64,000 nucleotides of DNA from Aricia agestis (GCF_905147365.1 NC_056427.1:5337001-5401000), one strand, 5' to 3'. Counted from the stretch's first letter, positions 31,028 to 42,322 are shown. The notes: generated by a model not told the origin, from the letters alone. A program made the numbers and translations.

Positions 31028-31324
31028 TTTTTTTTTATGAAATAAGGGGGCAAACGAGCAAACGGGTCACCTGATGGAAAGCAACTTCCGTCGCCCATGG
31101 ACACTCGCAGCATCAGAAGAGCTGCAGGTGCGTTGCCTGCCTTTTTAAGAGGGAATAGGGGAGGGTAGGGAAGGGAATAGGGTAGGGGATTGGGCCTCCG
31201 GTAAACTCACTCACTCGGCGAAACACAGCGCTAGCGCTGTTTCACGCCGGTTTTCTGTGAGAACGTGTTATTTATCCGGTCGAGCCGGCCCATTCGTGCC
31301 GAAGCATGGCTTTCCCACGTATAA
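31028..31324 (-). mobile_element. SINE-3, near full length
   Basis: Poly(T)-atgaaataaggggg to ttcccacgtataa. Confidence 0.83.
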
Positions 31325-31416
31325 ACTCTACTCTCAGATATGGAATTATATTCTGGGGTAATTCCACAATGCGTGAGGATATATTCAAATCACAAAAGAA
31401 ATGTATTAGAGTTGTA

Positions 31417-31785
31417 ATAATAACTCCCACACCGGTTTCGGTGACGGTGGCCGGTTTCATTGAAACCAGGCCAGCTACGCAGGAGTCATTTTATAGTGCC
31501 CAGGTGTGTGCGCAGTACACAAGAGCACTCTCTATTCCTTTACTCCCATAACCCAGTGGGACGGAAGACCGACACGACTGGCGAGAGATCAGGCGCAGGA
31601 CCGACTTTTTACATGCCCATCCGACGAATGGATCATCTTACTTGTCAGACAATCAGGTGATCAGCCTGCATTATCCTAACCAAACTTGGAAATAACATGT
31701 TTCCAACGCGGGAATCGAACCCACGACCTCCGAGTCAAGAGCCGAGCTCTGAACCACTGGACCACGGAGGCGTTGATTGGAATTG
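31417..31785 (-). mobile_element. SINE-2, full length, inside the LINE
   Basis: 369 bp. Target-site duplication ATTAGAGTTGTA at 31405-31416 and 31786-31797 is exact. tRNA-like head on minus with B box GGTTCGATTCC; body with gcctgatctctcgccagtcg and cactgggttatggga; ATT tail. Confidence 0.9.
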
Positions 31786-32344
31786 ATTAGAGTTGTAGCA
31801 AATATACCAACAATAGAGAGTAGCCAACCTTATTTTAAAAAATATAAATTACTTACATTTCCTTGTCTCTATATTTATGAAGTGCCTGTGTTTGTAAGAA
31901 CAAACCTTTCATTATTTATGCGATTCAATACTAAAAGATACGACCATAAGTTATATTGTGTTAAATCTAAAACCTCACTGGTTCGAAAGAATATTTTCGG
32001 AATGACAACGAAAATTTACAATAAAATACCACAGGCTATCAAAGAATTAGACAGCATTCAAAAATTTAAAAATGCGTTGAAAAAATATCTCATAGAAAAA
32101 TGCTTCTACAGTGTCGACGATCTCTTTCGTGAACAAAAATTATATTAATGTTAACACTGCATAAGTTATAATTTATTATGTAATTGTTTATATATTATGA
32201 TCTCATATTATTTAATTGAAATTTGGTTAAAATGACATTTAATAGTCTAGACATAATACTATATTAATGTAATACTTTTATTCTTAACTTGACTGTGATT
32301 TAATTTTTAATTTCAAATGTAATTAATATGAACTGAACTATATT

Positions 32345-32457
32345 TTTTTTTTATTAAATAAGGGGGCAAACGAGCAAACGGGCCACCTGATGGTAAGCAA
32401 CTACCGTCGCCCATGGACACTCGCAACATCAGAAGAGCTGCAGGTGCGTTGCCGGCA
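32345..32457 (-). mobile_element. SINE-3 fragment (5'-truncated) in the LINE 3' UTR
   Basis: Poly(T)-attaaataaggggg to gtgcgttgccggc. LINE sequence resumes at once. Confidence 0.75.
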
Positions 32458-32650
32458 AAATATAATATTTATTATGACTTTGCACGCCACATTACTGGCA
32501 GAATGTATGGAGCTATTATTATTACTTTTAAGACCTTTATTTTATGTACATTCATGCAAATAAATAAATTTGAATTTGAAAATATACAGGCTTATACTTA
32601 TTGTGCTTGTATTACTGTATAGTTATCGAATCGATTTTACAAAAATACTA

Positions 32651-32870
32651 TACGTCCCGGCAAACATTTCTTTGCCATATAAAGTATTTCGTCCGTATTA
32701 TTGAAGTGACTAAATAAGTATGTCACCATGGCAACGTCCATCGCTATCCCGTCGCACAAACAATGGTCGCGGTCAGTCTCGAGTTGTAATAATTTACTAT
32801 TAATTATTCAACAAATGCACTTATCAATATAAAAAGTACCCAGTAGCCGATTCTCAGATTCACTTTAACC
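32651..32870 (-). mobile_element. Helitron f5, truncated 5' side
   Basis: cccggcaaacatttctttgc, gtcaccatggcaacgtccat, cagtagccgattctcag. Confidence 0.65.
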
Positions 32871-32950
32871 AAATTTTATTTAATAATTACTTGATTAATT
32901 TTATACTTTCCTTCAATAATAGAATACGGTCTACTATAATTTATAGTACC

Positions 32951-33258
<308 letters not shown>

Positions 33259-33496
33259 TTCTTGTAGGCATTCATGTAACAGCTTTTACTATTAGAACCT
33301 TTTCTTTCATATGCGCCATATTGTGTAACAGAGTATACCAATAAATTATACCCTGGTTGGGATAATTACATATATAAAATTTACTATCCATTATGTTAGT
33401 TATTTCGCCTTTTATTTAGTATACGTCTTTCGTTCTTTCGTCTTCGGCTTTAGGAATATATGAAAGGCACTAAAAGTATGAATAATTTTTTGGTAT

Positions 33497-33845
33497 AATA
33501 TATGTGGTATAGAGCCTGGCTCTTGACTCGGATGTCATGGGTTCGATTCCCGCGTTGGCAACATGTTATTGCCAAGTTTGGTTAGGACAGTGCAGGCTGA
33601 TCACATGATTGTCTGACAAGTAAGATGATCCATGCGTCGGATGGACATGTAAAGTCCTGCGCCTGATCTCTCGCTGGTCGTGTCGGTCTTCCGTCCCACT
33701 GGGTTATGAGAGTAAAGGAATAGAGAGTGCTCTTGTGTACTGCGCACACACTTGGGCACTATAAAATTACTCCTGCGTAGCTGGCCTGGTTTCAATGAAA
33801 CCGGCCACCGTCACCGAAACCGGAGTGGGAGCTATTATATTATAT
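33497..33845 (+). mobile_element. SINE-2 copy
   Basis: gtggtatagagcctggctct, B box GGTTCGATTCC, body and attatatt tail. The first bases of the head are eroded. Confidence 0.82.
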
Positions 33846-33869
33846 TTTTTTGATCTAGATTAAAAGGCG

Positions 33870-34045
33870 CATTTACGGTGCTCCAAAATTAGTTTATCGC
33901 CGTAATTTTTTTCGAGATAAAAAGTATCCCATGTTACTTCTGATACCTCCCAGAGTATGTGTACAAAGTTTTATGATGATTCGTTTAGTGGTTTTTGCGT
34001 AAAAGCAAAAACATCCACGCTTTCACATTTATCTTATCTTAATAT
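33870..34045 (-). mobile_element. Helitron f6 fragment
   Basis: tgatacctcccagagtatgt, tttatgatgattcgtttagt, catccacgctttcacattta. Confidence 0.55.
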
Positions 34046-34853
34046 ATATATTTCTTGTGTGCGTGTGTATGTGACTGAACTCCTCCTAAACGACTGGACC
34101 AATTTTGATGAAATTTTTTGTGTGTGTTCGTGGAGATTCGAGAATGGTTTAGATTTACAGTTTGGTCTACTGGAAAATGTTTTTTCAATTAATTTCTTAT
34201 TTATAAGGAGTTGTTGATTTTGGAATGTTTTACATTAGATCCGGCGGACGGCGCTATCATCGCATTCAATATTATTCTATTTCAATTTTAGTTTGTCCTG
34301 ACAGATGGTGCTACGATTAATTTGAAAAAAAAATTAAATAAAAAACACATAGGCTACAATTTTAACCGACTTTCAAAATGGGGGAGGTGTTATGTTCGTT
34401 TTCTTATATTCAACGATTACTCCGCCGTTTGTTAACCGATTTTCAAAATTTTTCTTTTGGTATATAGGGTATCATCCCAATTTGGTATTATATTCAGAAA
34501 AGTGGTGATCTGATGAAGGATCCATAAGTAATCGAGGGAACTCCTCAAAACTTATAGGGAAACATATGGTGACTTCGGTTTCGTGAGAAGTATTCTAAGC
34601 ATATGCTACCAACAAGTAAGATTTTGCACCGAGATATACCTGGTATACCGTGGTTCGGAAGGTGCTGAGAGAATTCCTGATTCTTTATAGATACAAGTTT
34701 GGGAGTTTCGGCGTTGTTTTAAGAACAGAAAGCATATGCTACTATGCAAATTACATTCTTCATCATCATCATCATCATCATCACTACCATATTATACCAT
34801 TTCATAGTCTTTTAGATCGAGACTCGAGTTTGTCAAGCGATAATTAAAAAAAA
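34046..34853. other. Helitron-like remnant, then unassigned DNA
   Basis: 34046-34330 has gaactcctcctaaacgactg and ttgatgaaattttttgtgtg of Helitron flavour. The (CAT)n run at 34757-34785 is the only other structure. Confidence 0.4.
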
Positions 34854-35148
34854 TCTATATCTACCTAATATTATAAACCTGAAGAGTATGTTTGCTTGAA
34901 CGCGTCAATCTCAGAAACTACAGGTCCGATTTAAAAACTTATCTCAGTGTTAGATAGATCATTTATCGAGTAAGACTCATCATTTATCGAGAAGGTTATA
35001 TTATATTAATATTACTCTAAGACTAATACGACAGAAGAAACTCAGGAAAATGTGGGAAAAACGGGGGAAATATTTTTTATGGGAAAATGTACCTACGGAT
35101 TCTGTAAAATTTCTAATTTACGCGGGCGAAGCCGCGCGGGACATCTAG
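34854..35148 (+). mobile_element. Helitron f9
   Basis: Starts TCTATATCTACCTAATATT; gaacgcgtcaatctcagaaa; ends with the GCGGGC-gaa-GCCGCG hairpin, gggacat and CTAG, T after. Confidence 0.7.
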
Positions 35149-35158
35149 TATAATATAA

Positions 35159-35445
35159 AATTCTCGTGTCACAATGTTAGGCTGCGTACTCCTTCGAAAC
35201 GGCTTTACTGATTTTAACCAAATTTTATATGAATATTCAGTGGGTCTGAGGATCGGCTACTGGGTACTTTTTACATTGATAAGTGCATTTGTTGAATAAA
35301 TAATAGTAAATTATTACAACTCGAGACTGACGGCGACCATTGTTTGTGCGACGGGATAGCGATGGACGTTGCCATGGTGACATACTTATTTAGTCACTTC
35401 AATAAAATAATATGGGTGAAATACTTTATATTATGGCAAAGAAGA
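35159..35445 (+). mobile_element. Helitron f5, 3' end replaced
   Basis: ttctcgtgtcacaatgttag to atggcaaagaa. The normal terminal half of the hairpin and CTAG are replaced by the hairpin at 35447. It begins 10 bp after the f9 CTAG. Confidence 0.65.
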
Positions 35446-35446
35446 G

Positions 35447-35500
35447 ACAGCCAAGTTGTAATGACAATTAGTCATTACAACTTGGCTGTCTCCCGCTTTG
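35447..35500. repeat. Near-perfect hairpin at a Helitron terminus
   Basis: agacagccaagttgtaatga is mirrored by tcattacaacttggctgtct around about 8 bases. Flanks gcaaag / ctttgc extend the symmetry. Confidence 0.7.
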
Positions 35501-35506
35501 CTTGGG

Positions 35507-35911
35507 GAGGGAAATTAGATTTCTCCTACTCCTCCTACCTTTCTTCTGATTAATTTCGCTGCGGGTCCCAAGACAGATTTAGCTTGTCCCTCGGGCATCC
35601 CTGAGATCATATTAAAGGGTTTTCGTGGTTGGTTGCCACTGTTGATCCTGGCGACACAGGAGTCGCAGTAGTGGGAATGTGTGGTGGGCCTTTTGCCCGT
35701 TTAAGAAGAAGTACGTCATCTTCTAGTAGTACCTATTTAATATATTATGCCGTTGACGTCATAACCCGTACCTTGGAGGACATTAAAACTTTACGATTCT
35801 TCAGATTCTATTAAGATCGCAATAAAAAGGAAACATCCACCCGTATATATCCGCGTTAAGTAGAGAGTAAGAAAGAAGAAAGAAAGATAGAAACTATATT
35901 TGGTAAAACAA
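35507..35911. other. Unassigned DNA
   Basis: A short open frame (35629-35814) has no recognisable domain. Purine-rich patch aagaaagaagaaagaaag near 35870. Confidence 0.35.
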
Positions 35912-36756
35912 TGCTTTGTTCAAACCTACGCGGCCAGGCGACTGCGAAGGGGGAGCGTCAAGTTGCGTCAAGTTGTCAAATGTGTGTTTTGAACATAAAG
36001 TTAATATACCTAGCGGAATAGAGCAACAATCTCGAGCTGTCAAATGAAACCGAAATTGGTTTTCATCTGTGTGAAAAATATGTGTACGTATCAGCGTTGC
36101 CAGACGTCCCGATTTTGGCGGGACGTCCCGATTTTTTCATCAAAATTAAATGTCCCGCGCGGGACAGGCTCAGTCCCGCTTTTCGGGGGAAAGCCCGAAC
36201 GTACGTGCAGCGTGCTGAGAAAGAAAGGTGCGTATGAAGATAATAGGTAGTGTGGGAGGTGGGGGGGTGGATTTTCTTTGCCTACTTTAGCTTTCTACTG
36301 TCACGTAAACGTAATTTTAACGCAAATAAAAAAATAAAAGTTCAAAATAACTTTTGATTTTATACCATTTTTTTTACTTTGTTCCGCTGTTGACTGAAGA
36401 ATCCCGATTTTTCACTCAAAAAGTTCTAAAGTCCCGACTAGGCACAAAAAAAATCTGGCAACGCTGGTACGTATACACTTACACAAGCATGATTGAACAT
36501 GAATTCTATGAGATTAAATTGTCAACGTGCGGCACGTGCCGACTGGACGTCAAAAAAAGAGTGCTGCTGTCATGTATCACACGTCTCTTTTTACCACGCA
36601 GTGTTACTGATAGTGACATCTCTCTTGCTCAGGCCTTTGTTTCTCTATTTCGCTAGGTATATTAACTTTATGATCAAAACACACATTTGACAACTTGACG
36701 CAACTTGACGCTACCGCTTCGCAGTCGCTTGGCCGCGTAGGTTTGAACAAAGCTGA
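35912..36756. mobile_element. Composite fold-back: outer arms, MITE family 11 and a nested hAT-like MITE
   Basis: Outer arms start gctttgttcaaacctacgcg at 35912 and are mirrored at 36756. They run into family 11 termini (CATAAAGTTAATATACC at about 35995, mirror at about 36672) without a clean TSD between. The family 11 body is cut at 36091 by the 375-bp element. Confidence 0.65.
36092..36466. mobile_element. hAT-like MITE with perfect TIRs and 8-bp TSD
   Basis: 13-bp perfect ends CAGCGTTGCCAGA / TCTGGCAACGCTG. TSD GTACGTAT at 36084-36091 and 36467-36474. Internal cccgattttt-type repeats near both ends. 375 bp, no transposase. Confidence 0.88.
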
Positions 36757-37596
36757 ACATTTTAATATTACTTAAGTCTTACCAAATTGGTACCTACTCA
36801 GCATCTGATGCGAACACAGTTCGCAACGCTGGTTTTCAGTAAGCGCCATTAAAATTTTAGTACTGTACAGGCCTTTGCATCCGTCGTGGACGATTTATAC
36901 AGTGTTTTCAAATACTGTAGTGCCTGGAACAAGATTTTAAATGTCCGTATGGTTGCCCAAGCACAATTTTTTTTTTTATGAAATAAGGAGGCAAACGAGC
37001 AAACGGGTTACCTGATGGAAAGCAACTTCCGTCGCCCATGGACACTCGCAGCATCAGAAGAGCTGCAGGTGCGTTGCCAGCCTTTTAAAAGGGAATAGGG
37101 TAATAGGGTAGGGATGGGAAGGGAAGGGAATAGGGGAGGGTAGGAAAGGGAATAGGGTAGGATTATAGATGCTGGCGGGAAAGATTCCGAATTATTCCCG
37201 TCGAATACTTCGGAAGTATTCCGAAATATTCCGAAACTTTGGGCATATTTCAACTGTCAAAAATAACGAGGAAAATTGCGCTTGGAAGTTGTAAACTATT
37301 TATCTTTAGTTGTGTATCTAAGAATATGTGATGCCGGTTACTAACATTATTAGCCAAGCGGCGAGAAACGGCTTTTTTGGCTTATTATCATTACTAGCGA
37401 TAAATAGCGGCTGGTAACGGCTTGTTACTTTTCTTTGATAATACCTAATCATATCAGTTCGTTTATTTTTTATGGTTTTTATTCTGATTTACTTACAATA
37501 GGATATATCAGTATGGATAGTATGGATATAAGTAAGTAATAAGTAGGTAAGTACAGATTAATCAATCCCATTGGCCATTACTAATTTATGATAAAA

Positions 37597-37802
37597 CTAG
37601 ATGACGCCCGCAACTCCGTTGCGCCAAAATTCGTTTATCGCGCCGGAACCGTACATTTTTCCGGGATAAAAACTATCCTATGTCCTTTCTTGGAACTCAA
37701 AGTATTTCCATGTCAATTTTCAGCCAAATCGGTTCAGCGGTTCGAGCGTGAAGAGGTAACAGACAGACAGGCAAACAGACGCATTTTCGCCTTTATAATA
37801 TT
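37597..37802 (-). mobile_element. Helitron f4 nested in the hAT-like element
   Basis: CTAG at left, hairpin CGCAAC-tcc-GTTGCG, gtttatcgcgccggaaccgt, CAGA run, tttataatatta at right. Confidence 0.72.
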
Positions 37803-37932
37803 AAACCTAGAAGTAGGTATAGATAAACAATTTATATTTTACTTAAGTACCCACGTAATGTGCCACTGAACAAATAATTCACTCAACCACCACAAACCAC
37901 AAACAAACACGTATATTTCCATTGAATTATTC

Positions 37933-38171
37933 CGGCGAAATATTCGACGGAAACATTCGAATGCGGGGTACGAATCTTTCCGCGGGGTGAGGGAAAACTT
38001 CTCCGGGGAGCATCTCCCTTCCGCACCGCCGTCGCCCGCTCGTACGGGCGAGCGAGTCGTGCGAGCGGGCGACGGCGGCGCGGAAGGGAGATGCTCCCCG
38101 GAGAAGTTTTCCCTCACCCCGCGGAAAGATTCGTACCCCGCAATCGAATGTTTCCGTCGAATATTTCGCCG
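37933..38171. repeat. 113-bp-arm GC-rich hairpin
   Basis: Arms 37933-38045 and 38059-38171, equal length, three mismatches and no gap, 13-bp loop. The core is strongly GC-rich (ccgccgtcgcccgctcg). The mirrored open frames here are a by-product of the palindrome. Confidence 0.92.
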
Positions 38172-38526
38172 TGGCAGTCGGCGCGTGCGAAGCGGTGATA
38201 GCGGCCGGCGGGCGACGCTCTATGCGCGGCGGCGATCGATGATTGATGCAAAATACAATTTTTCAGCATAAATAAAAATTCATATTTTTTTTATTAAATT
38301 CATTTTGAATAATTCAAATTTAAAGAAACTTTCCCAGAAGTATTCCGGAATTATTCGGAATTTTTCAGAAGTTTTGCAACTATAGGTAGGATATTGGGCC
38401 TCCGGTAAACTCACTCACTCGGCGAAACACAGCGCAAGCGCTGTTTCACGCCGGTTTTCTGTGAGAACGTGGTATTTCTCCGATCGAGCCAGCCCATTCG
38501 TGCCGAAGCATGGCTCTCCCACGTAT

Positions 38527-38752
38527 AAACACATACGGCACATACGGCATTCCCGCAACATAGTCGGCCTAGCCCAGAGGAATGAGCAGGTCAATACGTG
38601 TCTGGGACCAACCATGTTTCCTCACGATGTTTTCCTTCACCGTACGAGCATCCGTATTATGTACTTTGAGATCTGAAAAAGTCTCATGGTACATGCCTCC
38701 TCCCGGGATCAAACCTGCACCCTCTCGAATGCAAACGAAAGGTATTCCTATA
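38527..38752. repeat. Repeat fragment of tRNA-SINE type
   Basis: gtttcctcacgatgttttcc and ttcaccgtacgagcatccg, then cccgggatcaaacctgcacc (B-box-like on minus). It resembles a widespread lepidopteran repeat as I remember it; not certain. Confidence 0.4.
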
Positions 38753-38910
38753 ATTGGACGCTGTTAAGCATTCGTGTACTAACCCACATAAAAATTACGT
38801 ATTGAGTTATGAATGCAGTTATGTTCTATAAATGATTTAGAACAAGACTGCATTCAAAATTTATCAACAAAAAAAATTGTGGGTTAGGACACTAATGCTT
38901 AACAGCGACC
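38753..38910. mobile_element. MITE family 16, longer copy
   Basis: GACGCTGTTAAGCATT and AATGCTTAACAGCG ends. Second inner arm ctaacccaca / tgtgggttag. Confidence 0.7.
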
Positions 38911-38929
38911 ATATATAAAAATGGATTTT

Positions 38930-39053
38930 CAAATGTGTTAGTCACGCTAAAACTCTAAAATGGCTGAACGGATTGGGCTGATTTTAGTCTTAAAATATTC
39001 GTAGAAGTCCAAGGAAGGTTTTAAAGTGACACGAAGTTCACCGGGACAGCTAG
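38930..39053 (+). mobile_element. Helitron f7
   Basis: aaaatggctgaacggattgg to gtgacacgaagttcaccggg, acagCTAG, T. Confidence 0.7.
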
Positions 39054-39055
39054 TA

Positions 39056-39235
39056 ATATATAAAATTCTCGTGACACAGTGTTTGTACGCGAACTCCTCC
39101 AAAACGGCTCAACCAATTTTGATGAAATTTTGTATGTAGGTACGTTAGGCCTGAGAATAGATTTTTATCTACTTTTTATATTGATACTTAAAGAAATAGT
39201 TATATGGCAAAACAATGTTTGCCGGGTCAGCTAGT
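39056..39235 (+). mobile_element. Helitron, f5-like
   Basis: Starts ttctcgtgacacagtg; ends hairpin GGCAAA-acaatg-TTTGCC, gggtcagCTAG, T. It follows f7 directly. Confidence 0.65.
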
Positions 39236-39530
39236 AGCACTTCTACGTAATAGCTGTAACTGAAACCGATGTGGATATTAAGTAGACATATAAATAAAGG
39301 GGCGTACTCACAACAAGGTAATAAGGGGCGATATCAATGTTTCGACTGAAAATTGTATTCATTAAAACATTAATAGTAATTTGCAATTCAGCTTAAAATA
39401 GGGTTGCTAGACTTTGGATTGAGTTTTGGTAAAAAAATATCAGGGGGTATAATAAAAATCAAAAATGTCTCACGCGACGAATCGACGGATCGAGGATCCC
39501 CTAAATAAAAAAACTAAAAAATGTTCTAAG
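39236..39530. other. Unassigned DNA
   Basis: Nothing recognised. Confidence 0.35.
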
Positions 39531-39534
39531 GTAC

Positions 39535-39955
39535 CAACTTCCAATAATTATAAAATACGAATGTGTGCCTGTCTTTCTGTCTGTTGCCTCTTTTTGCTTA
39601 AACCACTGAACCGATGTTATTATTTGGTATGGAGATACTTAAAGTCCCTAGAAAGGACAGACAGAGTTCTCATTTTTGAAAAGAGTACGGTTCCTGTGCG
39701 ATGCACGATTTTGCGAACAACATCTTATCCATACTTTATTATAATATTATAAATGCGAAAGTGTGTATGTCTGTCTATTACCTTTTCACGCCCAAACCGC
39801 TGAACCGATTTTGATCACATTTGGTATGGAGATACTTTGAGGCCCGAGGAAGGACATAGGATACTATTTATTTACTATTGGTTCAGTGGTTTGGACGTCA
39901 AGAAGTAACACACAGACAAAATTTTTGGTATTTATATTATTAGTATACAGTACAA
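39535..39955 (+). mobile_element. Two Helitron f4 copies in a row, both degraded
   Basis: aaaccactgaaccgatgtta (39600) and caaaccgctgaaccgatttt (39792), each with ggtatggagatact. The second start, tccatacttta at 39728, lies inside the decayed end of the first. Confidence 0.55.
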
Positions 39956-41260
39956 GGTATCAGCCCTTACTATTAACCGAACTGTTAGTAATGTAAAGTT
40001 AATTATTACAGTAACTGAACCGTGTCGATTACCATTCAGTTAATTATCATTACTGACCCGGCAGACTTTGTTATGGGATTGCAATCTGGAAAACCGGATC
40101 CGGCAATCCGGCAAATCCGGCGGCCGGATTTTTATTTCTGTGCACCGATATGATAAGCTTAACCACCGAAATGACATACTAATCCAGCGATGTGATAATA
40201 TTATTTTTATAATATTATATTTATGAATTTATTTTGATCAAGAACAGGGTGCTTAAAATAAAATTAAAATATTTTTAATTTTTTTTACAATATTTGAGTG
40301 GATTTCAACAACTTGCATTTTTATATAATTTTGGTGGAAATTTTTGTTTCCACCAAAATTGGAGATTAGGTGTTTACGAGAACCTGGTACGACAACCACC
40401 ACCTAGACGAGTTAGCTTATGACAGAATGAGCTGAATGGAGTATTTTTTATGCTTCAAGAATCAGCGGTATTTTGTAAAAATAATGTTTTACACACCCTC
40501 TTACCCACCCAAATTGGAATTTGCGAGAAAAATAATCATTAAAAAAAATTCGTGCACTAAAGTTATATAGCACATTAACTTAACTATAAACAAACCAAAA
40601 CTCTACCGATATTCAAAATAACAACATGATATTATTGCCACAAGTAGGATAATTTAAGTACACCAAAATTGCATAAAATCGGGGGTTTTGTGATAAAACG
40701 GTTTTCTTTCATTTCTGGCTGGAAACTGGTACGACCCAGCCCACAGCCACCTCCTGAACGGGTCAGCATGTGGCTGAATGAAGTAAATGGCGTATTTTTT
40801 ATGCTTAAGGGATCAATGGTTTTTTTAGAAACAGCGTTTCGTAAATCCCACCAAAATTTAAAAATTCTCCGCGACAGACCTAAACTGTGTCATAAAAACT
40901 CAACTACAAAAGTTAGAACAATAAAATTGATATATTATGAAGAGTCAACTATTAAAACGACTACATAAAAATAAAAATCTAATCCAGTATCAAGTTTTCT
41001 GTTAATCGGTCTAGATATTGAGTAAAATAGTTCGGCGACAAGCCACCAAAATTGGAAATCGCCTATAAATTATGTTTATTTTCTTGGAAAATAATACTTA
41101 TTTAAAAAAATAATAATATAGATAGGCCCAAATTAAAAGCGTTATGTTTTACTTTTAAAATCAAAAATGAAAACGATATCTTGAAAAAATAAGATAGCTT
41201 TCAGCCTTGCCGCGCAAAAAAGCGGTTTGAGAAATCCAGTCATTTGATGTAGGGATATAG

Positions 41261-42322
41261 AATAAATAAAATTAAATTAAGAAATTTAAAAAACCCCCGC
41301 CAAACAACTTTAAAAAGTAATGAAATAATATATTTTACTGACTTTAAGTTTAAATAATTCCTAAGTGTAAAGTGATATTTTAGTCCATAATTGTTGTCAC
41401 GGTGTGTCGGGGGACCACCAACAGTGTATTTTGCATTTTGTATCGCCATGTCACTGATTGTCTCGATTCGGTTTGCTGTGAACTGACCCTTAAACTATAA
41501 TATTATGTGAAATCAAACATCTACATTAGCGGTCCCTCGACACACCTAGACAACAATTATGGACTAAAATATCACTTTACACTTAGGAATTATTTAAACT
41601 TAAAGTCAGTAAAATATATTATTTCATTACTTTTTAAAGTTGTTTGGCGGGTTTTTTTTTTAATTTCTTAATTTAATTTTATTTCATGCTTTTTAAACTT
41701 GTGTTGGTTATAGTGCAGAATAATTCCTATCAACAGGATCATATTATATCCCAATGAATACCATCTACGAATGTCCTTTTGGATGAGGCCGTCAATATGA
41801 GTCCAAACATGAAACCTCCACTTTGGGTTCAGGAGCTCGGCTCCTATAGAATCTAGGTGATGCTGCAGCAGCAGCATGCAAAAATTTATTGGTTATCTAC
41901 GTCTTACTAGTTGTCGCAATTCAAATGAGCCCAAACACGAAACCGTTGCTCGAGGTTGGTGAGGAGTTGGGTATCCTATTGATTACCAGGTGATGCTGCA
42001 GCACCAGGTCAACTTTCCATTAATGTGAAAATATTCATAAATGTCACGAACTAGAATGCAATAAAACCCACCAAACAACTGCAAGTTGCTAATCGGCCCT
42101 TCACGAACCAGATGAACAGCGATTTTTTAGCACGGAGCAGGCTGATGATGATGAACTATAGCTAAGAACACTCTCAATGAAGTCAGCTTTCAAACAAAAA
42201 AAACTAGATCAAAATCGGTCCACCCGTTTGGATGCTACGATGCCACAGACAGACAGACAGACAGACAGACTGACAGACAGACACGTCAAACTTATAACAC
42301 CCCTCTTTTTTGTCGGGGGTTA
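41261..42322 (-). mobile_element. Element Y copy 1, inserted in element X
   Basis: About 1.06 kb. The minus strand begins with ttaacccccgacaaaaaaga and a CTGT run, then the doubled ctgcagcatcacctgg block, and ends with a 400-bp fold-back (cgccaaacaactttaaaaag arms). Copy 2 of element X has an uninterrupted sequence at the matching place, so fold-back and body moved as one unit. Confidence 0.78.

Larger units (their letters stand above)
31325..32580 (+). pseudogene. Truncated non-LTR retrotransposon, RT C-terminal region, broken by two SINEs
   Basis: The coding part before the first SINE reads LRYGIIFWGNSTMREDIFKS and QKKCIRVV. It resumes after the SINE as IRVVANIPTIESSQPYFKKY, KLLTFPCLYIYEVPVFVRTN, then YNKIPQAIKELDSIQKFKNA and LKKYLIEKCFYSVDDLF, with a stop at 32146-32148. 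This is the thumb/C-terminal end of a CR1/Jockey-type RT; palm motifs are missing (5' truncation at the SINE-3 boundary). The 3' UTR is interrupted at 32345-32457 by SINE-3 and ends with a ttgaatttgaa tail near 32580. It is a different family from the LINE at 2-2119. Confidence 0.78.
37164..38384. mobile_element. hAT-like non-autonomous element, 1221 bp, with Helitron and hairpin inside
   Basis: TSD GGTAGGAT exact at 37156-37163 and 38385-38392. Ends TATAGATGC and GCAACTATA (8 of 9 inverted match). Subterminal TATTCCG-type repeats on both sides. It contains Helitron f4 at 37597-37802 and the hairpin at 37933-38171. Superfamily is inferred from the 8-bp TSD. Confidence 0.8.
36969..38526 (-). 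mobile_element. SINE-3 split by a 1.2-kb insertion
   Basis: Poly(T)-atgaaataaggagg to gaatagggtaggat (36969-37163), then ggtaggatattgggcctccg to cccacgtataa (38385-38526). Joined halves give a complete SINE-3. Confidence 0.85.

Noticed and set aside
31460..31660. Frames beginning MKPGQLRRS at 31460, 33601, 46086 and 56968
   Set aside because: Repeated translations of SINE-2, a non-coding retroposon.
37839..38271. Two overlapping opposite-strand open frames sharing the start MRENFSGEHLPSAPP
   Set aside because: They are mirror images produced by the 113-bp-arm hairpin; no family resemblance.
40669..40968. 99-codon frame in element X copy 1
   Set aside because: The matching stretch of copy 2 is not open in the same frame; it lies in the modular non-coding part.
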